Positions 27,451 to 35,512 of a DNA stretch of 64,000 nt are shown piece by piece; position 1 is the stretch's first letter; every line of letters starts with the position of its first letter. This DNA is from Paludisphaera mucosa (GTDB taxonomy: Bacteria; Planctomycetota; Planctomycetia; Isosphaerales; Isosphaeraceae). Both the position numbers and the translations under genes were made by a program. The stretch lies in the NCBI RefSeq assembly GCF_029589435.1, contig NZ_JARRAG010000002.1:4712001-4776000 (forward strand). Reading direction: 5' to 3'. The notes beneath the pieces are model-generated. The model saw only the letters and a list, made by a program, of their open reading frames with translations, was not told the origin of the DNA and searched no databases.

Positions 27451-28155
27451 TCACCCCAGGTCGACGACGAACGCCCCCGGGACCTCCGACTCGACGAGCG
27501 CGCAGGCCAGGTTGAGCCAGGGGCCGCAGCGGTCGAGGACGCCCGAGTCGGCGCTGGCCACGGGATCGCCGGGGAGGATCAGCAGGCGGTCGGGGTCGGG
27601 GACGACCTCGGCGCTCCAGGTCGGGTCGACGTCGCGGATCATCGCGGCGAGCCGGCCGCTGTTGGAGACCGGGGCGTCGAGCAGCCAGGTGCAGGGGCCG
27701 ACGCCCCAGGCGGCCAGCGCCCGCGCCGCCAGTTCCAGCGCGGGGCGGGTCTCCTCGACCCGGCGGTACGTGCCGTGGACGCTCGCCAGGTCGCGGAAGC
27801 AACCGTCGCGGGCCCCCAGCACCACCCCGCCGCCGAGCGCCGATTCGAGCGTCAGGATCAGGTTGAAGCCGTCGATCCGGATCGGCCGGCCGCGGAGCGA
27901 GGCCGGGTCGAGCCGCCGCGCCTGTCTCCCGTCGCGGTCCGCGTCGCGGCAGGCGCAGCGGAGCACGGCCGACCGCTGACGCTCGACCAGCCGATGCCGG
28001 TCGCCCACCAGCTTGAGCGTCGAGGGCTCCGCGTACCCCCGCGAGAGCAGCCACGAGAATTCGGCCGCGGCGGTCGCCAGCCTCGGGCGGGCCGCCGGGC
28101 CGAACCATTCCCGATCCTGCGGCCCCGGGCCGCGATGCGTCCGCGTATCGGCCAC
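27451..28155 (-). CDS. DUF434 domain protein
   Basis: A 234-residue soluble protein. The pattern LATAAAEFSWLLSRGYAEPS, KLVGDRHRLVERQRSAVLRC, GRPIRIDGFNLILTLESALG and TWLLDAPVSNSGRLAAMI matches DUF434 (COG2454), a family best known from archaea with a PIN-like/alpha-beta fold and conserved Asp/Asn residues that suggest a nuclease or nucleotide function; biochemistry is not known. No ATG fits the start; the GTG at 28155 is preceded by GAGGAG about nine bases upstream. The gene stands alone between a lipoprotein gene and a surface-protein gene. Confidence 0.75.
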   Translation of the reverse strand: MADTRTHRGPGPQDREWFGPAARPRLATAAAEFSWLLSRGYAEPSTLKLVGDRHRLVERQRSAVLRCACRDADRDGRQARRLDPASLRGRPIRIDGFNLILTLESALGGGVVLGARDGCFRDLASVHGTYRRVEETRPALELAARALAAWGVGPCTWLLDAPVSNSGRLAAMIRDVDPTWSAEVVPDPDRLLILPGDPVASADSGVLDRCGPWLNLACALVESEVPGAFVVDLG

Positions 28156-28542
28156 GGGCCGGCTCCTCGTCGCCCGCCGATGATCGCCCTCGTCCCCGGG
28201 TCGGCATCGTACCATGACCGCTCCCGGGGATCCCGGTCCGGCGGGGTCGACACGAAGAGGCGTCGTCCCGGCCGCCGCAGTCCAGGCAATTTTGACATTC
28301 CGGGGAAATCGGTTTTCGCGTCGCCGAACCGGGTCGTTCGTCGAATGATCTTGCGGACGGCCGTCCATTTCTCCACACCAGGCCGGACATCGATGCAGGC
28401 GGACGGTTGCGGGGCCATCGGGCCCCTCGGACACCGTCCGCCGTCCGCGCCCCGCTCGCCGAGGATGGCGAGACGCGCCGTCGGGAAGACGAGGTAGGAA
28501 GCCCGTCCCGACGGCGCAGGACCTCCAGAAAGGATTCACGCG
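28156..28542. other. Gene-free stretch before LEPR-XLL-like gene
   Basis: A 387-base divergent intergenic region, locally lower in GC (28290-28340). It ends with AGAAAGGATT about 8 bases before the next start. No coding frame with family features and no clear promoter element was identified. Confidence 0.5.
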
Positions 28543-30054
28543 ATGTCCCGAAACAAGGACCAGTCGTCTTCCCCCCACGCGCACGTCCCGGGCCGCACCG
28601 GGCGGCGGAACAGGCGAGGCAGCACGCCCTCGCTCACGACGCTCGAGGACCGGAAGCTCATGACGCAGGGCTTCGGCGCGCCGATGGGAATGATGGCGAT
28701 GGCCGCGCCCATGCCGATGTTCCAGGCGCCGACCCAGGCCCAGGCCGCGACGCCGACGGCGTCCGGGGACGCGGGGGTCACGAGCGCCGCGGTCGCGACG
28801 ACGGCGGCGCCCGTCTCGACGCTCTCGTTCCAGGGCGACTACACCTACCAGACGTCGCAGGCCGTCTCGGGCCGGCCGGCGTTCGGCGTCGACCCGGGCC
28901 AGGGTTGGATCCAGCAGGGCGCCGACGCGCAGTTCGGGCCGACGGGCCCGCTCGCGCTGGGCGGGGCCGCCGGCGTCGGCTGGCCGACGGCCGCAACCCT
29001 GCCGTCGTTCCCGGGCGACCCGACGAGCCAGCCGATCGCCATCGACGCCAGCACCCTGCCCGCCCAGGCGAGCGACCCGTCCCTCGCCGCGACGTCCGGC
29101 CTCGCGACGACCTCCGCGACGGCCACCGACGCCGCGACGAGCCAGGCGGCGATCGACGCGGCCTTCGCCAAGCAGTCGACCGACATGCAGGCGATCCAGG
29201 ACAAGTCGGAGGTCACGCCGAAGCTCCTCGCCGCGCTCCGCAAGGCCCAGGACCAGGTCGTCTCCGAGGCCGGCGCCGCCGACGCCGACCTCGTCAAGAC
29301 CTACCAGGCCGACGCCCAGGCGGTGGAGACGTCCGGCACGTTCACCGACGCCCAGCAACAGCAGCTCAAGGCCGACTACACGGCCGTCCTCCAGAGCGCC
29401 GGCGTCTCCGACGCGACGATCACCGCCCTGTTCGCCGCTCAGGACGCCGTCAAGGCGGCCAGCCACGTCACGTCCGACGACGTCCAGCTCCTGGCGGCCG
29501 ACCAGAAGGCGGTCCAGACCCTGCTCGACGCGCAGCCCTCGCAGCCGATCGCGTTCAATTACCAGGGCCGGGGCGGCGCCGCCGACGCGGCGATGGCCGG
29601 GGGGCTGGGAGGCGTCTACATGAACGCCGGCGCCCCGTCCGGGGCCGTGACGACCAGCGTCCAGCCCGCGACGATCACGCCCGGCGCCCAGCCCGTCGTG
29701 GTCAGCACGGCGGCCCCGGACGTCACCACCACGGCCGTCGCCCAGCCCGTCTCCGTCTCCACCGGCGCGGTCCCGACGCAGGGCGGCGTCCACACCCTGC
29801 CGGCGGGCGTCACCACGTCGGGGTTCAGCGTCGTCCAGCAGAACGTCCCGCGCGGCATGATGCGCCGGCTGGCGACGAGGTCCGGCGGCGGCCGCAGCCA
29901 GACCTTCACCGTCGCCAACCGCTCGGCCGTCAACAATCCCGTCTCCCGGCCCGTCGCCGCGAGCCAGGCGGGCGTGCTCCGGGCCACCCCCGCCGCCGCC
30001 CGGCGTATGAGCGGGGCCCCGACCCAGGGCCTCAGCCAGAACCCCGGCGTCTGA
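28543..30054 (+). CDS. LEPR-XLL-like surface protein, Ala/Thr/Gln-rich
   Basis: A 503-residue protein. A basic N-terminus (GRTGRRNRRG) precedes STPSLTTLEDRKLMTQG (about 27-43), a variant of the planctomycete LEPR-XLL motif found near the start of giant surface proteins. The rest has no enzyme motif: a Met/Ala-rich stretch, an Ala/Asp/Gln-rich helical part at about 195-340 with heptad-like spacing (LLAALRKAQDQVVSEAGAAD, then LVKTYQADAQAVE), and Thr/Val-rich beta-like tails (TTSVQPATITPGAQPVVVST). It is probably exported and coats or links the cell surface. Good AGAAAGG before the ATG. Convergent with the following gene, with a strong hairpin between. Confidence 0.75.
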   Translation: MSRNKDQSSSPHAHVPGRTGRRNRRGSTPSLTTLEDRKLMTQGFGAPMGMMAMAAPMPMFQAPTQAQAATPTASGDAGVTSAAVATTAAPVSTLSFQGDYTYQTSQAVSGRPAFGVDPGQGWIQQGADAQFGPTGPLALGGAAGVGWPTAATLPSFPGDPTSQPIAIDASTLPAQASDPSLAATSGLATTSATATDAATSQAAIDAAFAKQSTDMQAIQDKSEVTPKLLAALRKAQDQVVSEAGAADADLVKTYQADAQAVETSGTFTDAQQQQLKADYTAVLQSAGVSDATITALFAAQDAVKAASHVTSDDVQLLAADQKAVQTLLDAQPSQPIAFNYQGRGGAADAAMAGGLGGVYMNAGAPSGAVTTSVQPATITPGAQPVVVSTAAPDVTTTAVAQPVSVSTGAVPTQGGVHTLPAGVTTSGFSVVQQNVPRGMMRRLATRSGGGRSQTFTVANRSAVNNPVSRPVAASQAGVLRATPAAARRMSGAPTQGLSQNPGV

Positions 30055-30073
30055 CCCGACGCCGCCTCGACGT

Positions 30074-30113
30074 CGCGCCCGCCGGGGGGAGAGGACGCCT
30101 CCCGGCGGGCGCG
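30074..30113. terminator. Strong hairpin between convergent genes
   Basis: CGCGCCCGCCGGG and CCCGGCGGGCGCG form a perfect 13-bp stem, extendable by about three pairs, with a loop near 30090-30097. It lies 20 bases after one stop and 13 before the convergent one, so it likely serves as a bidirectional terminator, although no T-run follows. Confidence 0.5.
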
Positions 30114-30126
30114 GCGGCCCGCCGCG

Positions 30127-31314
30127 TCAGGGCTCGCGATCGAGCAAATCCAGCAAGGCTTCCGCCGCGTGCCAGGTGTGCGGGGTGCAGAGCTTCGCCT
30201 CGGCGTACGCCGGGTCGACCACGTTCATGCCCCGGTAGTCCGCCTGGCTCGCGTCGGCCTCCCACGTCAGCGGGTAGTCCCGGTCGCCGAGCTTCCCCCT
30301 GTGCGACCCGGTGAAATGGGAGCCCGCCCAGGTCAGGTAGGGGTAGGCGTCGCTCTCGATGACTTTCTGCGCAAGCCGGTCGTCCGTTCGGGGCGCCCAC
30401 CAGGCCAGGGCGGCGTAGCCGTCGGCCGTCCTGGGGGCCTCGTAGGGATCGTCCAGGCCCAGCGAGGCCAGCCCGAGCTTCGCCCACAGGGTCTGGTAGA
30501 CGGGATGGGGGGCGAAGTCGCTGCGGCCCTCGATGTGGCGGCCCTTCTCGAACCGCTTCAGCTCGCGCCGGACGACCGGCACGAGGGGATGGTCGGCGTC
30601 CGAGACGAGGGAGATCAGGTAGAGGGCCTCGCCGAGGTTGTCCGCCTCGTCCTCGCCGTTGTTGTTGCGGTCGTAGGGCTCCCTCAGCCCGAGGATCCAG
30701 CCCCGGATCAGGTCCAGGTCGCCCGTCTTCTCGAAGGCCATCGCCATCATCGCCCCGTCCCGGTACCAGGGCTTCGGGTAGACCATGAAGTTGGGCGTGG
30801 GCCGGCCTTCGACGACGTTGATCAGCAACTCCTGGCGCAGCACCCGCAACACCGCGGCGCGGCGTCGGCCGGCGAAGGTCGGCAGGACGACCCGGCCCCG
30901 CGCGAGCGCCGTCTTTCGACCGTCCTCCTCCAGCCAGACCGCCTCCTCGTCCTCGACGAGGAAGACCCGGCCGCCCCCCATGGTCTTCAGGGCGACGGCG
31001 TAGGCCGAGGGCGCGATCCGCTCGTCCTGCACGTCCCAGCGGCGGACCTCCTCGCCCGTCCGGGCGTCGCGGAGCACGCCCCCTTTGTACACGAGCTTCC
31101 GGCGGTCCCCCATGCCGAACAGGAAGAAGGCGACGGGGGGGAGCTTCCGCACGCCGCCGTTCTCCCGGCGCACGGCGTCGAGCTGCGCGCGATACTCGGC
31201 CAGTTCCCGCCCCAACCCGTCCCACCGCTCGTCGTCGGCCCGCGCGATCGCGGCGGTCGCCGTCGCGGCCAGCAGGACGACGAGCCCGATCGTCCGCGAT
31301 TTCGCCGGGGGCAT
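30127..31314 (-). CDS. Secreted six-hairpin-glycosidase-like protein
   Basis: A 395-residue exported protein; signal peptide core IGLVVLLAATATAAIARAD. The mature part has elements seen in (alpha/alpha)6-barrel sugar enzymes: MVYPKPWYRDGAMMAMAFEK (about 205-225), LDLIRGWILGLREPYDRNNN, DNLGEALYLISLV, PVYQTLWAKLGLASLGL and a late TWEADASQADYRGMNV. Acidic residues in the WYRDG and TWEAD segments could be catalytic. The N-terminal 150 residues contain a beta-rich FFLFGMGDRRKLVYKGGVL part. I do not recognise an exact GH family. ATG at 31314 has GAGG six bases upstream; a longer frame to 31566 has no signal peptide. Divergent from the enolase-superfamily gene. Confidence 0.65.
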   Translation of the reverse strand: MPPAKSRTIGLVVLLAATATAAIARADDERWDGLGRELAEYRAQLDAVRRENGGVRKLPPVAFFLFGMGDRRKLVYKGGVLRDARTGEEVRRWDVQDERIAPSAYAVALKTMGGGRVFLVEDEEAVWLEEDGRKTALARGRVVLPTFAGRRRAAVLRVLRQELLINVVEGRPTPNFMVYPKPWYRDGAMMAMAFEKTGDLDLIRGWILGLREPYDRNNNGEDEADNLGEALYLISLVSDADHPLVPVVRRELKRFEKGRHIEGRSDFAPHPVYQTLWAKLGLASLGLDDPYEAPRTADGYAALAWWAPRTDDRLAQKVIESDAYPYLTWAGSHFTGSHRGKLGDRDYPLTWEADASQADYRGMNVVDPAYAEAKLCTPHTWHAAEALLDLLDREP

Positions 31315-31456
31315 GAGGGTCCTCGCTTTCCTCGGCGGCCTCGGGATCCGCCGGGATCGTCCCGGGGCCCGCGCCTTCCCGATTGGACCATCGCCGCGGC
31401 CCGAAGTCCACGCGGTCGGCGGGGCGCGCCGGCCTCTTGCCGCTCGCGTCGCCTCC

Positions 31457-31472
31457 TGGCACATTGAAGGCC
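31457..31472 (+). promoter_or_regulatory. Sigma-54-like -24/-12 site (weak -12)
   Basis: TGGCACATTGAAGGCC: GG and GC are separated by ten bases, and the -24 half (CTGGCAC) is perfect, but the -12 half has AGGC instead of TTGC. It reads toward the enolase-superfamily gene 94 bases further on. Confidence 0.35.
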
Positions 31473-31564
31473 GCCTCGGCCCTTCCGGAGGCCGCCTCGA
31501 TTCGCCGACCGTCGCAGGCGATCCGGGGACGCGACTTCGCCGGCGATCCGAACGGGACAGACCC

Positions 31565-33016
31565 ATGACGCATCCGACCCGCCGCGACTTCCTGGGCGCG
31601 GCCGTCGCCGCCTCGCTGCTGGGCCGGGTCGACCTCCCCGCCCGGGCCGCCGCCGTGGCGGTCCCCAGGCCGACCGACGTCGGCGTCGAGGACGTCGCCT
31701 TCGACTACGAGGACTACCGCTACCGGACGCCCATCAAGTTCGGCGGGACCGTCGTCGATCGCGCGACGATCCTGAACGTCACCTGCGTCGTCAGGACGCG
31801 CGACGGCCGCGTCGCCAAGGGGTTCGGGTCGATGCCGCTGGGGAACGTCTGGTCCTTCCCCTCGAAGGCCCTGCCGTACGACGCCACCCTGGGCGCGATG
31901 AAGGCCCTCGCCGAGCGGATCCGCACCATCACCGCCGCGCATCGCGAGGCCGCCCACCCGATCGACGTCAACCGCGACCTGGAGCCCGACTACTTCAAGG
32001 CCGCCGAGGAGGTCGCCAGGGAGCGCGGCCTGGCCGAGCCGATCCCGAGGCTCTGCTCGCAGGTCGTCGCCAGCCCCTTCGACGCCGCGATCCACGACGC
32101 CTTCGGCAAGGTCCACGGCCGCAGCAGCTACCAGACGTACGGGCCCGACTTCATGGTCCAGGACCTCTCGGCCTACCTCGGCCCCGAGTTCCGCGGCGAG
32201 TACGCGAGCCGGTACGTCTCCGAGCGGCCCAAGGCCCGCATGCCGATGTACCACCTGGTCGGGGCCGTCGACCCGATCGTCGACGCCGACGTCGTCAAGC
32301 GCGTCGGCGACGGCCTCCCCGAGACGCTCCCCGAATGGATCGAGCGCGACGGCCTGACGAACCTCAAGATCAAGCTCAACGGCGAGGACCTGGCCTGGGA
32401 CGTCGACCGCGTGGCCCGCGTCGACCGGGCCGCCGCCGAGACCCAGGCCCGCCGCGGGGTCAAGTCGTGGGTCTACTCCCTCGACTTCAACGAGAAGGCC
32501 CCGAACGTCGCCTACGTCCTGGAGTTCATCCGCCTCTTGAAGGCGAAGACGCCCGACGGCTTCGGCCGGATCCAGTACATCGAGCAGCCGACCGCGCGCA
32601 ACCTGCTGGCGTCTCAGCCCCACGCCCTCGACGAGGCGTCGAAGGTGCTCCCCGTCGTGGCCGACGAATCGCTGACCGACTACGAGAGCCTGCTGCTGGC
32701 CCGCGACCGCGGCTACACCGGCGCGGCGCTCAAGGCGTGCAAGGGGCAGAGCCACGCGGTCCTGCTCGCCGCCGCCGCCCAGAAGTTCGGGATGTTCCTC
32801 TGCGTGCAGGACCTGACCTGCCCGGGCGCCTCGCTGATCCACTCGGCCGGGCTCTCGGCCCACATCCCCAGCGTCCGCGCGATCGAAGCCAACGCGCGGC
32901 AGTACATGCCCGCGGCCAACAAGGGCTGGGAGGACCGCTTCCCGGGCATCTTCCGCGTCAAGGACGGCACGATGGAGACCGCCGTCCTCACCGGCCCCGG
33001 CCTGGGCGCCGTCTGA
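31565..33016 (+). CDS. Tat-exported enolase-superfamily enzyme (mandelate racemase/MLE type)
   Basis: A 483-residue protein with a twin-arginine signal (TRRDFLGAAVAASLLG), so it is folded in the cytoplasm and exported. The body follows the enolase superfamily: a capping domain, then the barrel with LKIKLNGEDL (about 266-275, catalytic Lys region), YSLDFNEK (about 304, first metal Asp), IEQPTARN (about 339, metal Glu) and VVADES (about 364, third metal ligand region). These enzymes remove a proton next to a carboxylate from sugar acids or amino-acid derivatives using Mg2+. The late LKACKGQSHAVLLAAAAQKF and LTCPGASLIHSAGLSAHI are consistent. Substrate unknown; planctomycete Tat-type members are often linked to sugar catabolism. 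Start ATG fits the Tat signal. Confidence 0.87.
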   Translation: MTHPTRRDFLGAAVAASLLGRVDLPARAAAVAVPRPTDVGVEDVAFDYEDYRYRTPIKFGGTVVDRATILNVTCVVRTRDGRVAKGFGSMPLGNVWSFPSKALPYDATLGAMKALAERIRTITAAHREAAHPIDVNRDLEPDYFKAAEEVARERGLAEPIPRLCSQVVASPFDAAIHDAFGKVHGRSSYQTYGPDFMVQDLSAYLGPEFRGEYASRYVSERPKARMPMYHLVGAVDPIVDADVVKRVGDGLPETLPEWIERDGLTNLKIKLNGEDLAWDVDRVARVDRAAAETQARRGVKSWVYSLDFNEKAPNVAYVLEFIRLLKAKTPDGFGRIQYIEQPTARNLLASQPHALDEASKVLPVVADESLTDYESLLLARDRGYTGAALKACKGQSHAVLLAAAAQKFGMFLCVQDLTCPGASLIHSAGLSAHIPSVRAIEANARQYMPAANKGWEDRFPGIFRVKDGTMETAVLTGPGLGAV

Positions 33017-33034
33017 CCTCGCCGACGAACCGGC

Positions 33035-33361
33035 TCAGAAATCCTCGAACAAGGCGAGGGCGGGCTTGGCCGGCGCACGGCCCGAGCCGGAGCCCGAACC
33101 CGAGACGGCGCGGGCGAGCCGCAGCGGCAGGCCCAGCAGGGCGACGGCCAGCTTGAAGGCGGTCGCGACGCCCCACACGGCGACCCGGTAGACCGCCACG
33201 ACGCCGAACCATGCGGCGAGCAGCCCGAACTCGATGAGGCCGAAGACCAGGGCCAGGGCCAGGTCGAAGCCGATGGCGAGCAGCGCCCGGAGCCCGCCGT
33301 AGGTCCGGTGCACCGTCCCCCTGCGCCCGAGGCGGTATTCCGTCGTGTAGTGAAAGGCCAT
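33035..33361 (-). CDS. Small membrane protein
   Basis: A 108-residue protein with a basic N-terminus (MAFHYTTEYRLGRRGTVHR) and two or three hydrophobic segments from about residue 25 to 88 (LLAIGFDLALALVFGLIEFG, FGVVAVYRVAVWGVATAF, LAVALLGLPLRLA). The tail GSGSGSGRAPAKPALALFEDF is flexible. No family is recognised. ATG at 33361 with GAGGAG seven bases upstream supports translation. It is convergent with the enolase-superfamily gene, only 18 bases away. Confidence 0.7.
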   Translation of the reverse strand: MAFHYTTEYRLGRRGTVHRTYGGLRALLAIGFDLALALVFGLIEFGLLAAWFGVVAVYRVAVWGVATAFKLAVALLGLPLRLARAVSGSGSGSGRAPAKPALALFEDF

Positions 33362-33496
33362 GCCCAACTCCTCAATCGCCGCGGCGGCCCGCCTCCTGGT
33401 CCCTCCACGAGGCCGTCCATCTCGTATTCGGCGGCCGACGTCGATTATTGCCGGGGCGGGGGCCGCCGCGACGATCGCTCGCCCGAAATAGCTCGC

Positions 33497-33549
33497 CGCT
33501 CTCCCGGCGTCGCCGAGCGTGCAGGCGGCTCGGCGACGCCGGGAGAGCG
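33497..33549. repeat. Perfect 22-bp inverted repeat
   Basis: Arms 33497-33518 and 33528-33549 (starting CGCTCTCCCGGCGTCGCC) are exact reverse complements around a 9-base loop, GTGCAGGCG. It is 136 bases upstream of the minus-strand membrane-protein start and 122 bases before the sigma-54 site. No T-run follows on either strand, so a protein-binding site or REP-like element is as likely as a terminator. Confidence 0.85.
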
Positions 33550-33668
33550 TGGGCGCGGTGGTTCGGGTGGCGTCGGCCGATGAAGCGGGCGAACCGGCTC
33601 TCACGCCAGGCCTTCCACGCGATGTCGCGGCCCGGCCCATCCGCCCGTTGGTCGCTCGGGCCGCTTCG

Positions 33669-33686
33669 CCGGCACGTTCTTTGCAA
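33669..33686 (+). promoter_or_regulatory. Sigma-54 (RpoN) -24/-12 promoter
   Basis: CCGGCACGTTCTTTGCAA fits the consensus TGGCACG-N4-TTGCA: GG at 33671-33672 and GC at 33683-33684 with ten bases between. Only the first base of TGG is off. It reads rightward into the long leader of the signalling operon that starts at 34180. Sigma-54 promoters need an AAA+ activator, and none is encoded nearby. Confidence 0.65.
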
Positions 33687-34179
33687 CAGGAGATTCCAGG
33701 AGGTTGATCGGTTCCTCCGCCGGGAGACGAACGCCGAGTTGCACGAGCCTTCCCGACGCGGACCTGCAGTCCATCCTCCCCCTGGACGCCCGGTCCGGAG
33801 GGATGAGGTCCCCGGTCGTAAAGCCCGACGTGGTCTTCTCCGAGGGCAGGGCGGGGGATGCTATCGACATGGCGATGGACGACATCCATGTCGCCGAACG
33901 CCGGATCCGCCGCGGGTTGATCCTCGGCGGTTCGAGCTCCTCGGCACGACGACGGATCGATCCCACCCCGAGTCGGCTCGGTCCGTCGCGATCTCGCGGT
34001 CAGGCCGACTCGGACCTCCCAGGGTTCCAGGCTCGGCGATCGGCCCGAGGCCGCCCGCGAGCCGGGCGGAGGCGTCCCCGGGCCGCCACGACCCTGAAGG
34101 AATCGCTTGATTTTTCTATGAAGATGCCAATACCAATAAATCCGATGGCGGCCGTCGCGGCCGTTTCGAGGCGTGGACG

Positions 34180-35439
34180 ATGATCATGAGCGTCCCCGGC
34201 GCACTCCTGGTCGTCGACGACAACGAGCTGAACCGCGACATGCTCTCGCGGCGGCTCCAGCGGAAGGGGTACGACGTGACGGTGGCCGAACACGGCCGTC
34301 GGGCGCTCGAACTGATCGCGGAGCGTCCCTTCGATCTGGTGCTCCTGGACGTGATGATGCCGGACCTGAACGGCCTCGAGGTCCTGGCGGATTTGAGGAA
34401 GTCCCACAGCGCGTCCGACCTGCCCGTGATCATGGCCACGGCGAGGAGCCGGAGCGAAGACGTCGTCGAGGCCCTGAATCTCGGCGCCAACGATTACGTG
34501 ACCAAGCCGCTCGATTTCCCGGTGGTCCTCGCCCGCGTGCAGACGCAGCTGACGCTCAAACGGGCGGTGGACCAGGTGCGGCTCCTCGAGCTCGAGCTGG
34601 TCGAGCGGAACCGCGTGCTGGAATCGGCCAACGGCCGGATGGCTCGCGATCTGAAGGCCGCCGCCCGGGTCCAGGAGGCCCTGCTCCCGCGAGGGACCCC
34701 GGGCGTCTCGGGCCTGGAGTGCGCCTGGACGTTCCGGCCCTGCGACGAGCTGGCCGGCGACGGCCTGGGGATCGTGAGGCTCGACGCCTCGCGCGTGGGC
34801 CTGTACGTCCTGGACGTCAGCGGCCACGGCGTCGCCTCGGCCCTGCTCTCGGTGAGCATCGCGCGCGTCCTCACGCCGCCGGACGACCCGGCCTCGATCC
34901 TGATGCGTCCCGCCGCGGACGGCGATCGCCCGGGGCCCGCTTCCCCGGCCGAGGTCCTCGATCGGCTCAACCTCCTCTTCCCGTTCGACCTGGCGACCGA
35001 GAAGTTCTTCACGATGGTCTACGGGGTGTTCGATGCGGCGACGGGGGAGTTTCGCTATGCATCGGCGGGACATCCCGGCCCCGTCCACCTTCCCGCCGAC
35101 GGCCCTCCCGCCCTCCTCGAAGGTCGGGGCTTTCCGGTCGGGCTGGCGGAGGAGAGCTGTCAGGAGCGCAGCCTGGTCATGAGGGCCGGGGACCGTCTGC
35201 TCCTCTACTCCGACGGCGTGCCGGAGGCGGCGGACCTCGACGGCCGGCTCTTCGGGAACGAGCGGCTTTTGGGCGCGGTCGATCGGGCCCGGGACGAGCC
35301 GCTCTCGGCCGGGGTCGCCGCCCTGCGCATGGACGTCGAGCGGTGGTGCGGCGACGCGGGCGTCCAGGACGACGTCTCGATCCTGGCGGTGGAGTTCTCG
35401 GGCGCGATCGACCGGTCCGACGTCGCCCGCCGCGCCTGA
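34180..35439 (+). CDS. Response regulator with PP2C/SpoIIE-type phosphatase output
   Basis: A 419-residue cytoplasmic protein of the RsbU/PP2C-regulator type. Residues 9-124 form a receiver with acidic pair D13-D14, phosphoacceptor D57 ([12 protein letters not shown]) and K109 (YVTKPLD). A coiled-coil linker (about 125-165, [20 protein letters not shown]) leads to a PP2C-type domain (about 175-405) with [42 protein letters not shown] and the late [13 protein letters not shown]. The first metal motif reads A-G-D-G instead of G-G-D-x. Such proteins dephosphorylate an anti-anti-sigma factor when the receiver is phosphorylated. It heads a unit with a hybrid kinase and a single receiver. Start may be 34180 or 34186. 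Confidence 0.92.
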   Translation: MIMSVPGALLVVDDNELNRDMLSRRLQRKGYDVTVAEHGRRALELIAERPFDLVLLDVMMPDLNGLEVLADLRKSHSASDLPVIMATARSRSEDVVEALNLGANDYVTKPLDFPVVLARVQTQLTLKRAVDQVRLLELELVERNRVLESANGRMARDLKAAARVQEALLPRGTPGVSGLECAWTFRPCDELAGDGLGIVRLDASRVGLYVLDVSGHGVASALLSVSIARVLTPPDDPASILMRPAADGDRPGPASPAEVLDRLNLLFPFDLATEKFFTMVYGVFDAATGEFRYASAGHPGPVHLPADGPPALLEGRGFPVGLAEESCQERSLVMRAGDRLLLYSDGVPEAADLDGRLFGNERLLGAVDRARDEPLSAGVAALRMDVERWCGDAGVQDDVSILAVEFSGAIDRSDVARRA

Positions 35440-35512
35440 TGCGCCGACACCTGCGTCGTCATATCGAATCAAGCACGAGCGCCAGGCTTCACAAGGGACG
35501 ATAGGCGGCCTC

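Larger units (their letters stand above)
33362..34179. other. Long gene-free stretch with inverted repeat and sigma-54 promoter
   Basis: 818 bases without a gene I can support. It holds the perfect inverted repeat at 33497-33549 and the sigma-54-type promoter at 33671. A TTG-started frame at 33704-34183 has its AGGAGG directly against the start codon, and its product (Arg/Ser-rich) has no family features, so I leave it out. The local composition falls in GC near 34100-34145, just before the signalling operon. Confidence 0.5.

Noticed and set aside
33704-34183. 159-codon frame between the sigma-54 site and the receiver-phosphatase gene
   Set aside because: The AGGAGG touches the TTG with no spacing, composition is Arg/Ser-rich and no family pattern is seen.
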